The translations under genes and the position numbers were made by a program. 14,161 nt of DNA from Deltaproteobacteria bacterium (lineage in GTDB: Bacteria > Desulfobacterota_C > Deferrisomatia > Deferrisomatales > JACRMM01), in NCBI GenBank assembly GCA_016218905.1, contig JACRCS010000753.1, positions 1 through 14,161 on the forward strand, written 5' to 3'. Below the pieces are notes generated by a model that worked only from the letters and a program-made list of their open reading frames with translations, had not been told where the DNA came from and made no database searches. Below are positions 1 to 6,810 of this stretch, in pieces; within the stretch, counting starts at the first letter, position 1, and each line of letters starts with the position of its first letter.

Positions 1-947
1 CGGGTGAGGAAGAGGCGCACCGGCCGGGCCGCCTTCCGCGCGAGGAGGGCCGCGACGATCGTCGACTTGGCGGTTTGGAGCTTGCTCCCGAAGCCGCCGC
101 CCACGTAGCGGCCGACCACCCGCACCCGCGCCAGCGGGAGCTTCAGGGTCTTCGCGACCATCGCCTGGACGGCGTAGACCCCCTGGGTCGACTCCCAGAT
201 CGTGAGGTCGCCGCCGTCCCAGTTCGCGACGCAGCCGTGGCATTCGAGGGGCGTGTGGAGCTCGGCCTCGGTGCGGTACTCCCGCTCCACCACGGCGTCG
301 GCTTCGGCGAAGCCCTTGGCGACGTCGCCCCGGCTGTGAGAGGCAGCTTTGGCCTTGTTTCCGCCCTCCTGGACGCGGGGGGCCTCCGGGGCGAGCGCCA
401 GGCGTTCGTCCACGACGAAGGGTAGGACCTCGTACTCGACCCGGATCGCCCGGACGGCGTCCCACGCCTGGTAGGGCGTGTCGGCCGCGACGGCGGCGAC
501 GAGCTCCCCTTCGAACCGGCAGTGGGGGTCGATGAGGCGGCTCGTCGCGTCCCTCGACCACGCCCACTCCACCTGTGCCTCGGGCGAGGCGGGCGTGAGG
601 ACGGCGTGGACGCCCGGCATTCGCTCGGCGGCCGAGGCGTCGACGCTCTTCACCCGGGCGTGGGGATGCGGACAGCGGAGGAGAGCCCCGTGGAGCATCT
701 TCGGCAGCATCACGTCCGACGGATAGACGGCGGTACCGCTCGTCCGCTCGTACCCGTCGACCCGCGGGAGCGGCGACCCGACCACGGCCGTCTTCTCCCA
801 CGGCTTCGGAGTCTCGCCGGGCAAGGGCGTCTCGGGGACGGGCAGGTCTCGGACGTAGTAGGGGCTCTCGGGCTCGCTCTTCATGGGAGCCGCCGGCTCG
901 CCCCGGGACGCCGCGTTCGCGCCTGCGGCTGACGGATCGGTCGCCAC
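1..947 (-). CDS. Xanthine dehydrogenase/aldehyde oxidase-family molybdopterin-binding subunit, partial (N-terminal 315 residues)
   Basis: Large catalytic subunit of a molybdenum hydroxylase, which hydroxylates purines, N-heterocycles or aldehydes with water-derived oxygen and passes electrons to its [2Fe-2S] partner. I translated it by hand: the frame is open from 947 to the window edge, so the C-terminal half, including the active-site glutamate region, is missing. Residues about 60-170 match the a/b hammerhead domain (TSGTAVYPSDV, LHGALLRCPHPHARV). The molybdopterin domain follows, with VGGGFGSK at residues 282-289. I chose GTG 947 because AAGAGGGGG lies 6 bases upstream; ATG 884 is an alternative start. 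It begins 3 bases after the [2Fe-2S] subunit stop, so the two are surely co-transcribed. No FAD subunit is seen here; one could lie beyond the left edge. The substrate cannot be told from this part. Confidence 0.9.
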   Translation of the reverse strand, partial: MATDPSAAGANAASRGEPAAPMKSEPESPYYVRDLPVPETPLPGETPKPWEKTAVVGSPLPRVDGYERTSGTAVYPSDVMLPKMLHGALLRCPHPHARVKSVDASAAERMPGVHAVLTPASPEAQVEWAWSRDATSRLIDPHCRFEGELVAAVAADTPYQAWDAVRAIRVEYEVLPFVVDERLALAPEAPRVQEGGNKAKAASHSRGDVAKGFAEADAVVEREYRTEAELHTPLECHGCVANWDGGDLTIWESTQGVYAVQAMVAKTLKLPLARVRVVGRYVGGGFGSKLQTAKSTIVAALLARKAARPVRLFLT

Positions 948-950
948 GCC

Positions 951-1580
951 TCACCCCCTCTTGAGCTCGGCGGCGCGCCGGACCGCCTGAAAGATGTGCG
1001 TGTAGGCTCCGCACCGGCAGAGATTCCCGCTCATGCCGCGTGCGACCTCCGCCGGCGTGGGGTCGGGATTCGCCCGGAGGAGCCCCTCGGCCGCGACGAT
1101 CTGCCCGGGGGTGCAATACCCGCACTGGAAGGCGTCCGTTTCGACGAACGCCCGCTGCGTCGGCCCGAGCTCCTCCCCTGCCATGAGGCCCTCGACTGTC
1201 GTCACCTCCCGCCCCTCCGCCTCGAGCGCGAGCGTCAGGCACGAGTACCGGGGCTCGCCGTCGATCAGCACGGTGCAGGCCCCGCACTCCCCCCGCTCGC
1301 AGCCCGGTTTCGCGCCCGTGAGCCCGAGCTGTTCGCGCAGCACGTAGAGGAGGGACCACCGAGGCTCCACGAGCAGCCGATGCGTCCTGCCGTTGACCCG
1401 CAAGGACAGCGGCGTCATGTCGTCGGAGGTGATCTCGGCCGAAGCCCCGGCGGGGACCGGCGCGCCGAGGTTTGCTCCCAGCGCCGCGGCGGCCGTGCCG
1501 GTGCCGACGGTCGCCAGGAAACGTCGCCGCGTGAGTCCGGAATGGTGAGGACAGGGACGATCTTCGCGGTCAGCGGACAT
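951..1580 (-). CDS. (2Fe-2S)-binding small subunit of a molybdenum hydroxylase, Tat-exported
   Basis: Electron-transfer subunit (209 aa) of the xanthine dehydrogenase/aldehyde oxidase family, carrying two [2Fe-2S] clusters. The plant-ferredoxin-type N-terminal domain shows GCERGECGAC followed by YSC. The C-terminal all-helical domain shows QCGYCTPGQ and GNLCRCGAY. A twin-arginine signal (LTRRRFLATVG, then an alanine-rich stretch) lies near residues 16-40, so the assembled enzyme is probably exported to the periplasm with its partner subunit carried along, as known for YagT and similar proteins. I chose ATG 1580 because GGAGGT lies just upstream and the Tat signal then sits at the very N-terminus. 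The frame stays open up to 1775, but that extension has no domain character. It is first in an operon with the molybdopterin subunit 3 bases downstream. IorA-type small subunits fit this two-gene layout equally well. Confidence 0.93.
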   Translation of the reverse strand: MSADREDRPCPHHSGLTRRRFLATVGTGTAAAALGANLGAPVPAGASAEITSDDMTPLSLRVNGRTHRLLVEPRWSLLYVLREQLGLTGAKPGCERGECGACTVLIDGEPRYSCLTLALEAEGREVTTVEGLMAGEELGPTQRAFVETDAFQCGYCTPGQIVAAEGLLRANPDPTPAEVARGMSGNLCRCGAYTHIFQAVRRAAELKRG

Positions 1581-1674
1581 CGCACCTCCAGCGGATCGGC
1601 CCGACCCGCGATTCGGATCCGGGGGCCGGAGAAGTGGGCCCGGTAACGACCGGGTGAGGAAGCGGCGTGGCCTA

Positions 1675-1702
1675 GGGCTAACACGAGCAGAGGGCTTGTC
1701 AA
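1675..1702 (-). promoter_or_regulatory. Candidate leftward promoter for the molybdenum hydroxylase operon
   Basis: On the minus strand a perfect TTGACA (1702-1697) is followed after 16 bases by TAGCCC (1680-1675), a poor -10 element. The position, about 95-120 bases before ATG 1580, is reasonable. The -35 is convincing and the -10 is not, so this is tentative. Confidence 0.3.
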
Positions 1703-1728
1703 CCGTACGTAGAATCGCGCCGGTTGAC
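1698..1728. promoter_or_regulatory. Inverted repeat in the divergent promoter region (candidate operator)
   Basis: GTCAACCG (1698-1705) and CGGTTGAC (1721-1728) form a perfect 8-bp inverted repeat with a 15-base spacer. Each arm contains a TTGAC core facing outward, so the repeat could be a regulator site or simply two back-to-back -35 elements (TTGACA leftward, TTGACG rightward). It lies between the Fe-S subunit gene and the zinc-ribbon/ubiD genes and could control both. Confidence 0.4.
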
Positions 1729-1751
1729 GCCGGCACCTCCGTTTGAGTAGC

Positions 1752-1781
1752 GTGAGACGCCGAAACTCGGGGCATTAGGAT
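1752..1781 (+). promoter_or_regulatory. Candidate rightward promoter for the zinc-ribbon/ubiD operon
   Basis: GTGAGA (1752-1757) and TAGGAT (1776-1781) with an 18-base spacer resemble a housekeeping promoter (4 of 6 matches at each element). A start site near 1788 would give a leader of about 35 bases before ATG 1823. Confidence 0.3.
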
Positions 1782-1822
1782 AGGACTGCAGCCAAGGGCG
1801 AGGCAACGCCCGGGAGGAAGCG

Positions 1823-2032
1823 ATGGGTTCAGCGGGCTGGCGGCGGTGCAGCACCTGCAAAGCGGAGATCCCGTTCCGGACGAAGTACTTCGTCTGCAAC
1901 GTCTCGACGTGTAACCGGAAACGGACGGGCCTCGTCTTCTGCTCCCTGGATTGTTGGGACGCCCACCTCCCCACGGCCCGGCACCGGGACGCGTGGGCGG
2001 TGGAGAAGATCGCGCCCAAGGAGGGGGAGTAG
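1823..2032 (+). CDS. Small cysteine-rich, probably zinc-binding protein of unknown function
   Basis: A 69-residue protein with paired cysteines: CSTC (residues 9-12), FVCNVSTCN (two more), then FCSLDCWDAH and a downstream ARH. This is enough for one or two zinc sites of zinc-ribbon or treble-clef type. I recall similar short conserved proteins of unknown function in high-GC bacteria, but know of no assigned role. The start at ATG 1823 is supported by GGAGG 5 bases upstream. The gene ends one base before the ubiD start, and the ubiD ribosome binding site (AAGGAGG, 2018-2024) lies inside its last codons, so translation of the two is probably coupled. That placement suggests a shared job such as a binding or maturation partner, but this is only context. 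Confidence 0.75.
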   Translation: MGSAGWRRCSTCKAEIPFRTKYFVCNVSTCNRKRTGLVFCSLDCWDAHLPTARHRDAWAVEKIAPKEGE

Positions 2033-2033
2033 G

Positions 2034-3416
2034 ATGTCCTCCGGAGGAGAGAACGGAGCGAACGACCTTCGGGAGTTCCTGGCAGGACTCGGAGAAGACC
2101 TCCTCCGGGTGCCCGAGCGGCTAAGCCCCCGCTTTGAAGTGGCGGCGCTCCTGCGGGAGGCCCAGGCGACCGGCCGCGCGCTGCTCTTCGAGGACGTCGA
2201 GGGTTACCCGGGCGCCCGGATCGCCGGAAACCTCCTCGCGAGCCGGCGGCTCCTGGCCAGAGCCCTCGGGACCTGCGAGGCCGACCTCGCGCGCACGTAC
2301 CTGGCGAGCAAGGAGCGGAGCCTTCCGCCCGTGGTCTACGAAGGCCGGGCCCCCGCCCAGGAGGTGGTGCACGAGCCCCCTCCCGACCTCCTCTCCCTCC
2401 TTCCCGTCCTCACCCACCACGAAGCCGACGCCGCGCCCTACATCACGTGCGGCCTCGTCCTCGCCAACGATCCGGAGACCGGGCGCCGGGCCATGGGAGT
2501 CCACCGGCTCATGGTGCGCGGTGACGGGCGCCTCGGGATCCTCCTGGCGAACCCGCCGCTCACCGTCTTCCACGCCCGAGCCGAGGCGCTGGGAAAGCCG
2601 CTGGAGGTCGCGATCGCCCTGGGAATCGAGCCGGCGACGCTGCTCGCCTCGGTGGTGAAGGTCGGCCCCGTCGGCCCGGACAAGCTCGAGATCGCCGGGG
2701 CGCTACGCGGTCGGCCTCTGGAGCTCGCCCGAGCGAGAACCGTGGACGTGGAGGTCCCCGCCCGGGCCGAGATCGTCCTCGAGGGCCGTGTGCTTCCCGG
2801 GGTGCGGGAGCCCGAGGGCCCGTTCGGCGAGAACACGGGCTACTACTTCCGGGCCCGGGGCCCGATCGTAGAGCTCTCGGCCGTGACGCACCGCCGCGAC
2901 TTCATCTACCCGGCACTCTGCCCGTGGACGGCGGACGTCGACCACCTCCTCTCCCTCGCCGCCGGGACCGAGCTCCTCGCCTTTCTCCAGGGTCAGATCT
3001 ACGGAGTGACCGACGTCGAGATGATCCCGGGGACGTGCGGGTTCTCGGCCGTGGTGGCGGTCAAGGGGTGCAAGCCGGCCGAGGTGCGCCGGCTCATCCT
3101 GCTCGCCCTCGGTTCGGACCGCCGACTGAAGGCGGTGACCGTCGTCGACGACGACGTGGACCTGCGAAACCCTCGGGAGGTCTCCTGGGCCCTCGCGACG
3201 AGATACCAGCCGGATCGCGACACCGTCGTCTTTGAGGGCCTGGAGGGCTATGTGATCGATCCGTCCACGGAGGGTCGCTCTACCGGAGCGAAGATCGGCT
3301 TCGACGCGACCCGCGGACCCGGCCCGGAGTTCGACAAGGTGACCATGCCTGCCGAGGCCGTCGCCCGCGCGAGAGCCGTCCTCACCGGGCTCGGCGGGAG
3401 GGGCGGGGCCGGTTGA
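2034..3416 (+). CDS. UbiD-family (prenylated-FMN-dependent) decarboxylase
   Basis: A 460-residue member of the UbiD family, which reversibly decarboxylates aromatic or alpha,beta-unsaturated acids using prenylated FMN supplied by a UbiX enzyme. Recognisable blocks are DEFA-like PDLLSLLPVLTHHEADAAPY (residues 117-136), the sugar/metal-site region AMGVHRLMV, LEVAIALGIEP (190-200), the very characteristic EGPFGENTGYYF (261-272), MIPGTCGFSAVVAVKG and VDDDVDLRNPREVSWALATR, and a C-terminal AKIGFDAT. Its length is normal for the family. AAGGAGG lies 9 bases before ATG 2034. The zinc-ribbon gene ends one base upstream. No ubiX is visible in the window. A role in ubiquinone synthesis (4-hydroxy-3-polyprenylbenzoate) is possible, but the nearby molybdenum hydroxylase makes catabolism of aromatics or heterocycles equally likely, so I leave the symbol blank. 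Confidence 0.9.
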   Translation: MSSGGENGANDLREFLAGLGEDLLRVPERLSPRFEVAALLREAQATGRALLFEDVEGYPGARIAGNLLASRRLLARALGTCEADLARTYLASKERSLPPVVYEGRAPAQEVVHEPPPDLLSLLPVLTHHEADAAPYITCGLVLANDPETGRRAMGVHRLMVRGDGRLGILLANPPLTVFHARAEALGKPLEVAIALGIEPATLLASVVKVGPVGPDKLEIAGALRGRPLELARARTVDVEVPARAEIVLEGRVLPGVREPEGPFGENTGYYFRARGPIVELSAVTHRRDFIYPALCPWTADVDHLLSLAAGTELLAFLQGQIYGVTDVEMIPGTCGFSAVVAVKGCKPAEVRRLILLALGSDRRLKAVTVVDDDVDLRNPREVSWALATRYQPDRDTVVFEGLEGYVIDPSTEGRSTGAKIGFDATRGPGPEFDKVTMPAEAVARARAVLTGLGGRGGAG

Positions 3417-3438
3417 CCCGCCGCCCGACGTGGATCAT

Positions 3439-3460
3439 GATAGCTAGCAGAATCGCTATC
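3439..3460. promoter_or_regulatory. Inverted repeat before the toxin-antitoxin genes (candidate operator)
   Basis: GATAGC (3439-3444) and GCTATC (3455-3460) form a perfect 6-bp inverted repeat with a 10-base spacer, ending 14 bases before the chosen antitoxin start. Smaller palindromes, ATCATGAT and GCTAGC, overlap the left arm. Ribbon-helix-helix antitoxins usually repress their own operon through such dyads, so this is the likely autoregulatory site. Confidence 0.5.
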
Positions 3461-3474
3461 CGATGAGGAGCACG

Positions 3475-3708
3475 ATGAGGACGGTCCAGATGACTCTCGA
3501 AGACGAGCTCGTGGAGGACGTGGACCGGGTGGCGGGCGAGCTGCACACCACCCGCTCCGCCTTCACGCGAGAAGCGCTAAAGGCGGCGCTCCGGAAACAC
3601 CGGGAGAGACGGCTCGAACAGAAGCACCGGGAGGGCTACGAGGCCTCACCCGCCACGCCGGGGGAGTTCGCCGTCTGGGAGGGCGAACAGGAGTGGGGCG
3701 ACTCGTGA
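3475..3708 (+). CDS. Ribbon-helix-helix antitoxin (MazE/CopG-like)
   Basis: A 77-residue antitoxin that should bind the MazF-like toxin encoded immediately downstream and repress the operon. The N-terminus reads as a ribbon-helix-helix fold: strand RTVQMTLEDELVEDV, then helices ending in TTRSAFTREALKAALR. The charged, probably disordered tail (residues about 45-77) ends in GEFAVWEGEQEWGD and would wrap the toxin, as known for this kind of antitoxin. I prefer ATG 3475, which has AGGAG 4 bases upstream; ATG 3463 (four residues longer) has no ribosome binding site, and ATG 3490 is also possible. Its stop codon overlaps the toxin start. Confidence 0.85.
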   Translation: MRTVQMTLEDELVEDVDRVAGELHTTRSAFTREALKAALRKHRERRLEQKHREGYEASPATPGEFAVWEGEQEWGDS

Positions 3709-4019
3709 AGCGGGGAGAGGTCCGCTGGTACAAGTTCGTCTCGCCCGACAAGAAGCGGCCGGTGCTCGTGCTGACTCGCGACTCCATCTTGGAGTACCTG
3801 GCCGAGGTGACGGTTGCGCCGATCACCACGACCGTTCGCGACATCCCCAGCGAGGTGGTTCTCTCGTCCTCCGACGGCGTGCCTCGTGACTGCGCCGTCA
3901 ACTGCGACCATCTCCAGACGGTTTCCACGGCGAAGCTGGGACCCCTCATCACCACTCTTTCACCTCAGCGGATGGAGCAGGTCGGCCAGGCCATCGCTTT
4001 CGCTCTCGCCCTCGGCTGA
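3705..4019 (+). CDS. MazF/PemK-family toxin, endoribonuclease
   Basis: A 104-residue toxin of the MazF family, which cleaves single-stranded RNA at short motifs. The family signature is clear: KRGEVRWYKF near the start, then KKRPVLVLTRD, TVAPITTTVRDIPSEVVL, and CAVNCDHLQTVSTAKL, where family members keep the Asn and Asp of 'N.D....V....L'. GTG 3705 overlaps the antitoxin stop (GTGA), the usual arrangement, and AGGAG (3689-3693) lies 11 bases upstream. GTG 3693 would add four residues without a ribosome binding site. The toxin ends 16 bases before the penicillin-binding protein start, so some read-through into that gene is likely. Confidence 0.9.
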   Translation: MKRGEVRWYKFVSPDKKRPVLVLTRDSILEYLAEVTVAPITTTVRDIPSEVVLSSSDGVPRDCAVNCDHLQTVSTAKLGPLITTLSPQRMEQVGQAIAFALALG

Positions 4020-4035
4020 GAGGAGCAATCCTACG

Positions 4036-6039
4036 TTGTCCGCCCCAAGCCCATCGCATCGGAGGAGGCTCGGCGCAGCGCTCCTCTTCGTCGCCCTCGT
4101 CTCCCCGTCCTTCGCTGCCCGCGCCCAGGAGAGCTTCGTCACCTATCCCCTGCTGCCCTCCGGCTACAGGTCGATCAAGGTGTTCGACCGCACGGGCCGG
4201 TTCGTCGGCCGGCTCCTCCCCGAGAAGCGCTACTGGGTTCCCATCGAGCGCATCCCCTACTTTCTCCAGGAAGCCGTCGTGGCGGTCGAAGACTCCCGGT
4301 TCTACGAACACGGCGGCATCGACCTGCGCGGGATCGCCCGAGCCCTGGTGAAGGACGTCGTGAAGCGAAGGCTCGCCGAAGGCGGGTCCACCATCACCCA
4401 GCAACTGATCAAGAACAAGTACCTCTCCGGGGAGAAGACGTTCGGGCGCAAGATCGAAGAGGGCCGCCTGGCCATGGAGTACGAGCGCCGGTACACGAAG
4501 AAGCAGATCCTGGAGATGTACTTCAACGAGATCTACTACGGCAACGGCGCCTGGGGGGTCGCCCAGGCCGCCCGCCTCTACTTCGACAAGAGCCCGGAGG
4601 CCCTCACGCAGGCGGAGTGCGTCCTCCTGGCCGGCGTGCCGAAGAACCCGGGCCGCTACAACCCGCTGGGGGACCGCGCGAAGCTCGCCGCGCGGAGGGA
4701 CGTCGTGCTCAAGCGCATGGTCGACGTGGGCGTCATCACCCCGCGCGAACAGCAGGGGTTGAGGGCGCGGCCGGCGGCCGTGAGCCCACCGGCGCAGGCT
4801 CCCGCCTATCTGACTCGCGTCCGTCACGAGCTCCTCGCCCTCTACGGACCGCAAGCCCTCGAACAAGGCGGTTTCGAAGTGACCGCCGCCATGGACCTGA
4901 GGCTGCAGACCCTGGCGGAAAAGACGGTGCGCCAAGAGATCAAGCGGGTCTCGCCCGAGCTCCAAGGCGCGCTGGTCTCCCTCGACCCCGCGACGGGCGA
5001 CGTTCTGGCGGCGGTGGGGGGGGTCGACTTCCCGCGGAGCACCTACGACCGCGCATTCCAGGCCAAACGCCAGCCCGGCTCGGCCGTCAAGCCGCTGATC
5101 TACGCCGCCGCCCTGGAGAAGGGGGTCACCGCCGCGACCCTCTGGAACGACGCTCCCGTCGCCTACCGGCGGGGACCGGACGAGTTCTGGCGGCCGCTCA
5201 ACTATGGCCGGGAGCAGCTCGGCGAAGTATCCCTGCGGCAGGCCTTGGCCCACTCGAACAACATCATCACGGTGAAGCTCCTGGAGTCGATCGGGGTCCC
5301 GTACTTCGTCGACTTCGCAGGGAGGATGGGCCTGCCCTTGCGGCCGCCGGGCGACCTCTCGCTCGCCCTGGGAACCGACGAGGTCACCCTGCGCGATCTC
5401 GTCGGAGCGTACGCTCCGTTCGCGAACGGGGGCTCGCGGCTCGAACCGCGGACCATCATCCGCATCTACGACCGCAACCGGGACGCGTGGACCGAGCACC
5501 GGCCGGTCTCCACGCCCGTCCTCTCCCCCGCCGCGGCCTTCGTGACGACGCAGATGCTGAAGGACGTCCTGGTCTACGGCACCGCCAAGTCCCTGAAGAA
5601 GTTCAGCCTGGCCCGCCCCTCGGCCGGGAAGACCGGTACCACCGACGACTATCGCGACGCCTGGTTCGTCGGCTACACCCCCCAGGTGGTCACGGGCGTC
5701 TGGGTGGGATACGACATCCCCCGTCCGGGAGGGAAGGGCTTCACGGGAGGAGCAGTGGCCGCACCCATCTGGGAGCGATTCATGCGCCCCGCGCTGGCAG
5801 GCCTTCCCCCCGTCGACTTCCCGAAGCCGGAAAGGGTCGTCGCCGCGTCCATCGACCCGGAGTCCGGCTTCCTGGCGACGGCGGCGTGCCCGAAGATCCG
5901 AGACGAGTTCTACATCGTCGGCACCGAACCGACCCAGCCGTGTCCGAACCATGCCGAGCCCCCGGTCACCCCGGCCCCCGAGTCTCTCCTTCCCCCGCCG
6001 GAGACCGAGGGGCAGCCTCCGAGCCCACCTTCTCCCTGA
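4036..6039 (+). CDS. Class A penicillin-binding protein (PBP1A-type transglycosylase/transpeptidase)
   Basis: A 667-residue bifunctional peptidoglycan synthase that polymerises lipid II and cross-links the strands in the periplasm. The GT51 domain (about 60-240) has VEDSRFYEHGGID with the catalytic Glu at 86, GGSTITQQLIKN (116-127) and EIYYGNGAWGV. The transpeptidase domain (about 300-590) has the catalytic SAVK at 349-352, SNN at 407-409 and KTGT at 532-535, all intact. The C-terminus is proline-rich. The start is TTG 4036 with AGGAG 10 bases upstream; the frame is open further left, but that part overlaps the toxin in another frame and looks like shadow sequence. The N-terminus is a short basic stretch and one hydrophobic helix (12-27) ending in ARAQE, which could act as an uncleaved anchor or a signal peptide. 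Confidence 0.95.
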   Translation: MSAPSPSHRRRLGAALLFVALVSPSFAARAQESFVTYPLLPSGYRSIKVFDRTGRFVGRLLPEKRYWVPIERIPYFLQEAVVAVEDSRFYEHGGIDLRGIARALVKDVVKRRLAEGGSTITQQLIKNKYLSGEKTFGRKIEEGRLAMEYERRYTKKQILEMYFNEIYYGNGAWGVAQAARLYFDKSPEALTQAECVLLAGVPKNPGRYNPLGDRAKLAARRDVVLKRMVDVGVITPREQQGLRARPAAVSPPAQAPAYLTRVRHELLALYGPQALEQGGFEVTAAMDLRLQTLAEKTVRQEIKRVSPELQGALVSLDPATGDVLAAVGGVDFPRSTYDRAFQAKRQPGSAVKPLIYAAALEKGVTAATLWNDAPVAYRRGPDEFWRPLNYGREQLGEVSLRQALAHSNNIITVKLLESIGVPYFVDFAGRMGLPLRPPGDLSLALGTDEVTLRDLVGAYAPFANGGSRLEPRTIIRIYDRNRDAWTEHRPVSTPVLSPAAAFVTTQMLKDVLVYGTAKSLKKFSLARPSAGKTGTTDDYRDAWFVGYTPQVVTGVWVGYDIPRPGGKGFTGGAVAAPIWERFMRPALAGLPPVDFPKPERVVAASIDPESGFLATAACPKIRDEFYIVGTEPTQPCPNHAEPPVTPAPESLLPPPETEGQPPSPPSP

Positions 6040-6327
6040 CTTCCTTCCGGCGCCGGCGCTGCGGGCGGCCCGGACCCCCGCGGACTCTCAAGGCGCCAGC
6101 TCTTTCGCGCCGGAATGCCCTTGTCTCGGGCACGGCTGCGCCACCCGCACCTTTTTGCAGTGGAACAGCTAAAGAAAATGCGGGAATATTCCGACTCAAG
6201 CGCGGAGTTTAGGGCTCGTGGGGTGTAGAGGGCGAGAGGGACAGCTGTCGCTGGCGCTGAAGGCTTCGGTGGCGGAGCCCTCGTAGAAGCACGGTTTCGG
6301 AGCCACGGGGGAGCGGTGAGGAGGCCA
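6040..6327. other. Intergenic region upstream of cheD
   Basis: About 290 bases without a convincing gene. It holds a 10-bp GC palindrome (6050-6059), a weak GGCGC/GCGCC hairpin near 6092-6112 without a T tract, and an AT-richer patch (about 6150-6200) unlike its surroundings. In that patch are TAAA (6170-6173) and CCGA (6191-6194) at a spacing close to that of flagellar sigma-28 promoters, and the perfect palindrome GGAATATTCC (6183-6192). The cheD promoter is probably here. I see no clear terminator for the penicillin-binding protein gene. Confidence 0.45.
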
Positions 6328-6810
6328 ATGGCGAGTGTCACGGTTGGAATGTCCGATTGCAGGGTTTCGGCCGATCCTTCCGATACTGTGGTAACGCACG
6401 CTCTCGGTTCCTGTGTCGGAGTGGCGCTCCATGATCCTGAACGCTGCATCGGCGGCATCTTGCACGTGTTGCTTCCCAACTCCGGCGTTCGAACGAACGG
6501 GCGGGAGTTCAACCCGTACCTGTACGCAGATACGGGCTTACGTGCGTTTCTGAAGGCCTTGACCCGAATGGGCGCGGACAAGAGCAGACTGCAAGCCCGG
6601 CTCGCCGGAGGCGGCGACTTGGTTCCGTTGTCGAATCTCCTCAACATCGGCCGAAAGAATTCGGACGAAGCCGTGGGGATCATCAGGGCCGAAGGCATCC
6701 CGATTCTCGGATCGAGCCTGGGGGGATCAGCGCCGCGCTCCATGAGCCTGAGGATCAAGGACGGTGTGGTGACGGTCCGCCTGATCGGACGCGGACAGGA
6801 GATCCTATGA
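6328..6810 (+). CDS. cheD: Chemoreceptor glutamine deamidase CheD
   Basis: A cytoplasmic enzyme (160 aa) that deamidates glutamines (and in some species demethylates glutamates) on methyl-accepting receptors, tuning adaptation. The catalytic triad known from Thermotoga CheD is present with identical spacing: Thr23, Cys29 in ALGSCVGV, and His46 in GGILHVLLP. Other family blocks are VGMSDCRVS at the start, LQARLAGGG, NIGRKNSDEA and LGGSAPRSMSL. ATG 6328 has GAGGAGG just upstream, though only about 3 bases away; GTG 6316 would add four residues. Its stop overlaps the next gene (ATGA). One counted row (6361-6420) is 58% G+C, lower than the row counted in cheA. It likely acts on the receptor encoded at 12672-14051 or on receptors elsewhere. 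Confidence 0.95.
   Translation: MASVTVGMSDCRVSADPSDTVVTHALGSCVGVALHDPERCIGGILHVLLPNSGVRTNGREFNPYLYADTGLRAFLKALTRMGADKSRLQARLAGGGDLVPLSNLLNIGRKNSDEAVGIIRAEGIPILGSSLGGSAPRSMSLRIKDGVVTVRLIGRGQEIL

Noticed and set aside
75..932. Plus-strand open frames in the first kilobase
   Set aside because: They are antisense to the molybdopterin-binding subunit, which reads clearly on the minus strand.
1581..1775. N-terminal extension of the [2Fe-2S] subunit to ATG 1775
   Set aside because: It would put 65 residues before a Tat signal, overlap the likely promoter, and ignore the ribosome binding site before ATG 1580.
3693..3704. Earlier GTG start for the MazF-like toxin
   Set aside because: It has no ribosome binding site at a usable distance, while GTG 3705 overlaps the antitoxin stop as in most such pairs.
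3949..5952. Long open frame (667 codons) on the minus strand over the penicillin-binding protein gene
   Set aside because: Antisense shadow of an intact gene with SAVK, SNN and KTGT motifs.
6050..6160. Possible terminator after the penicillin-binding protein gene (GC palindrome at 6050-6059; T5 run near 6152-6156)
   Set aside because: The palindrome has no loop or T tract, and the T run has no stable stem directly before it.
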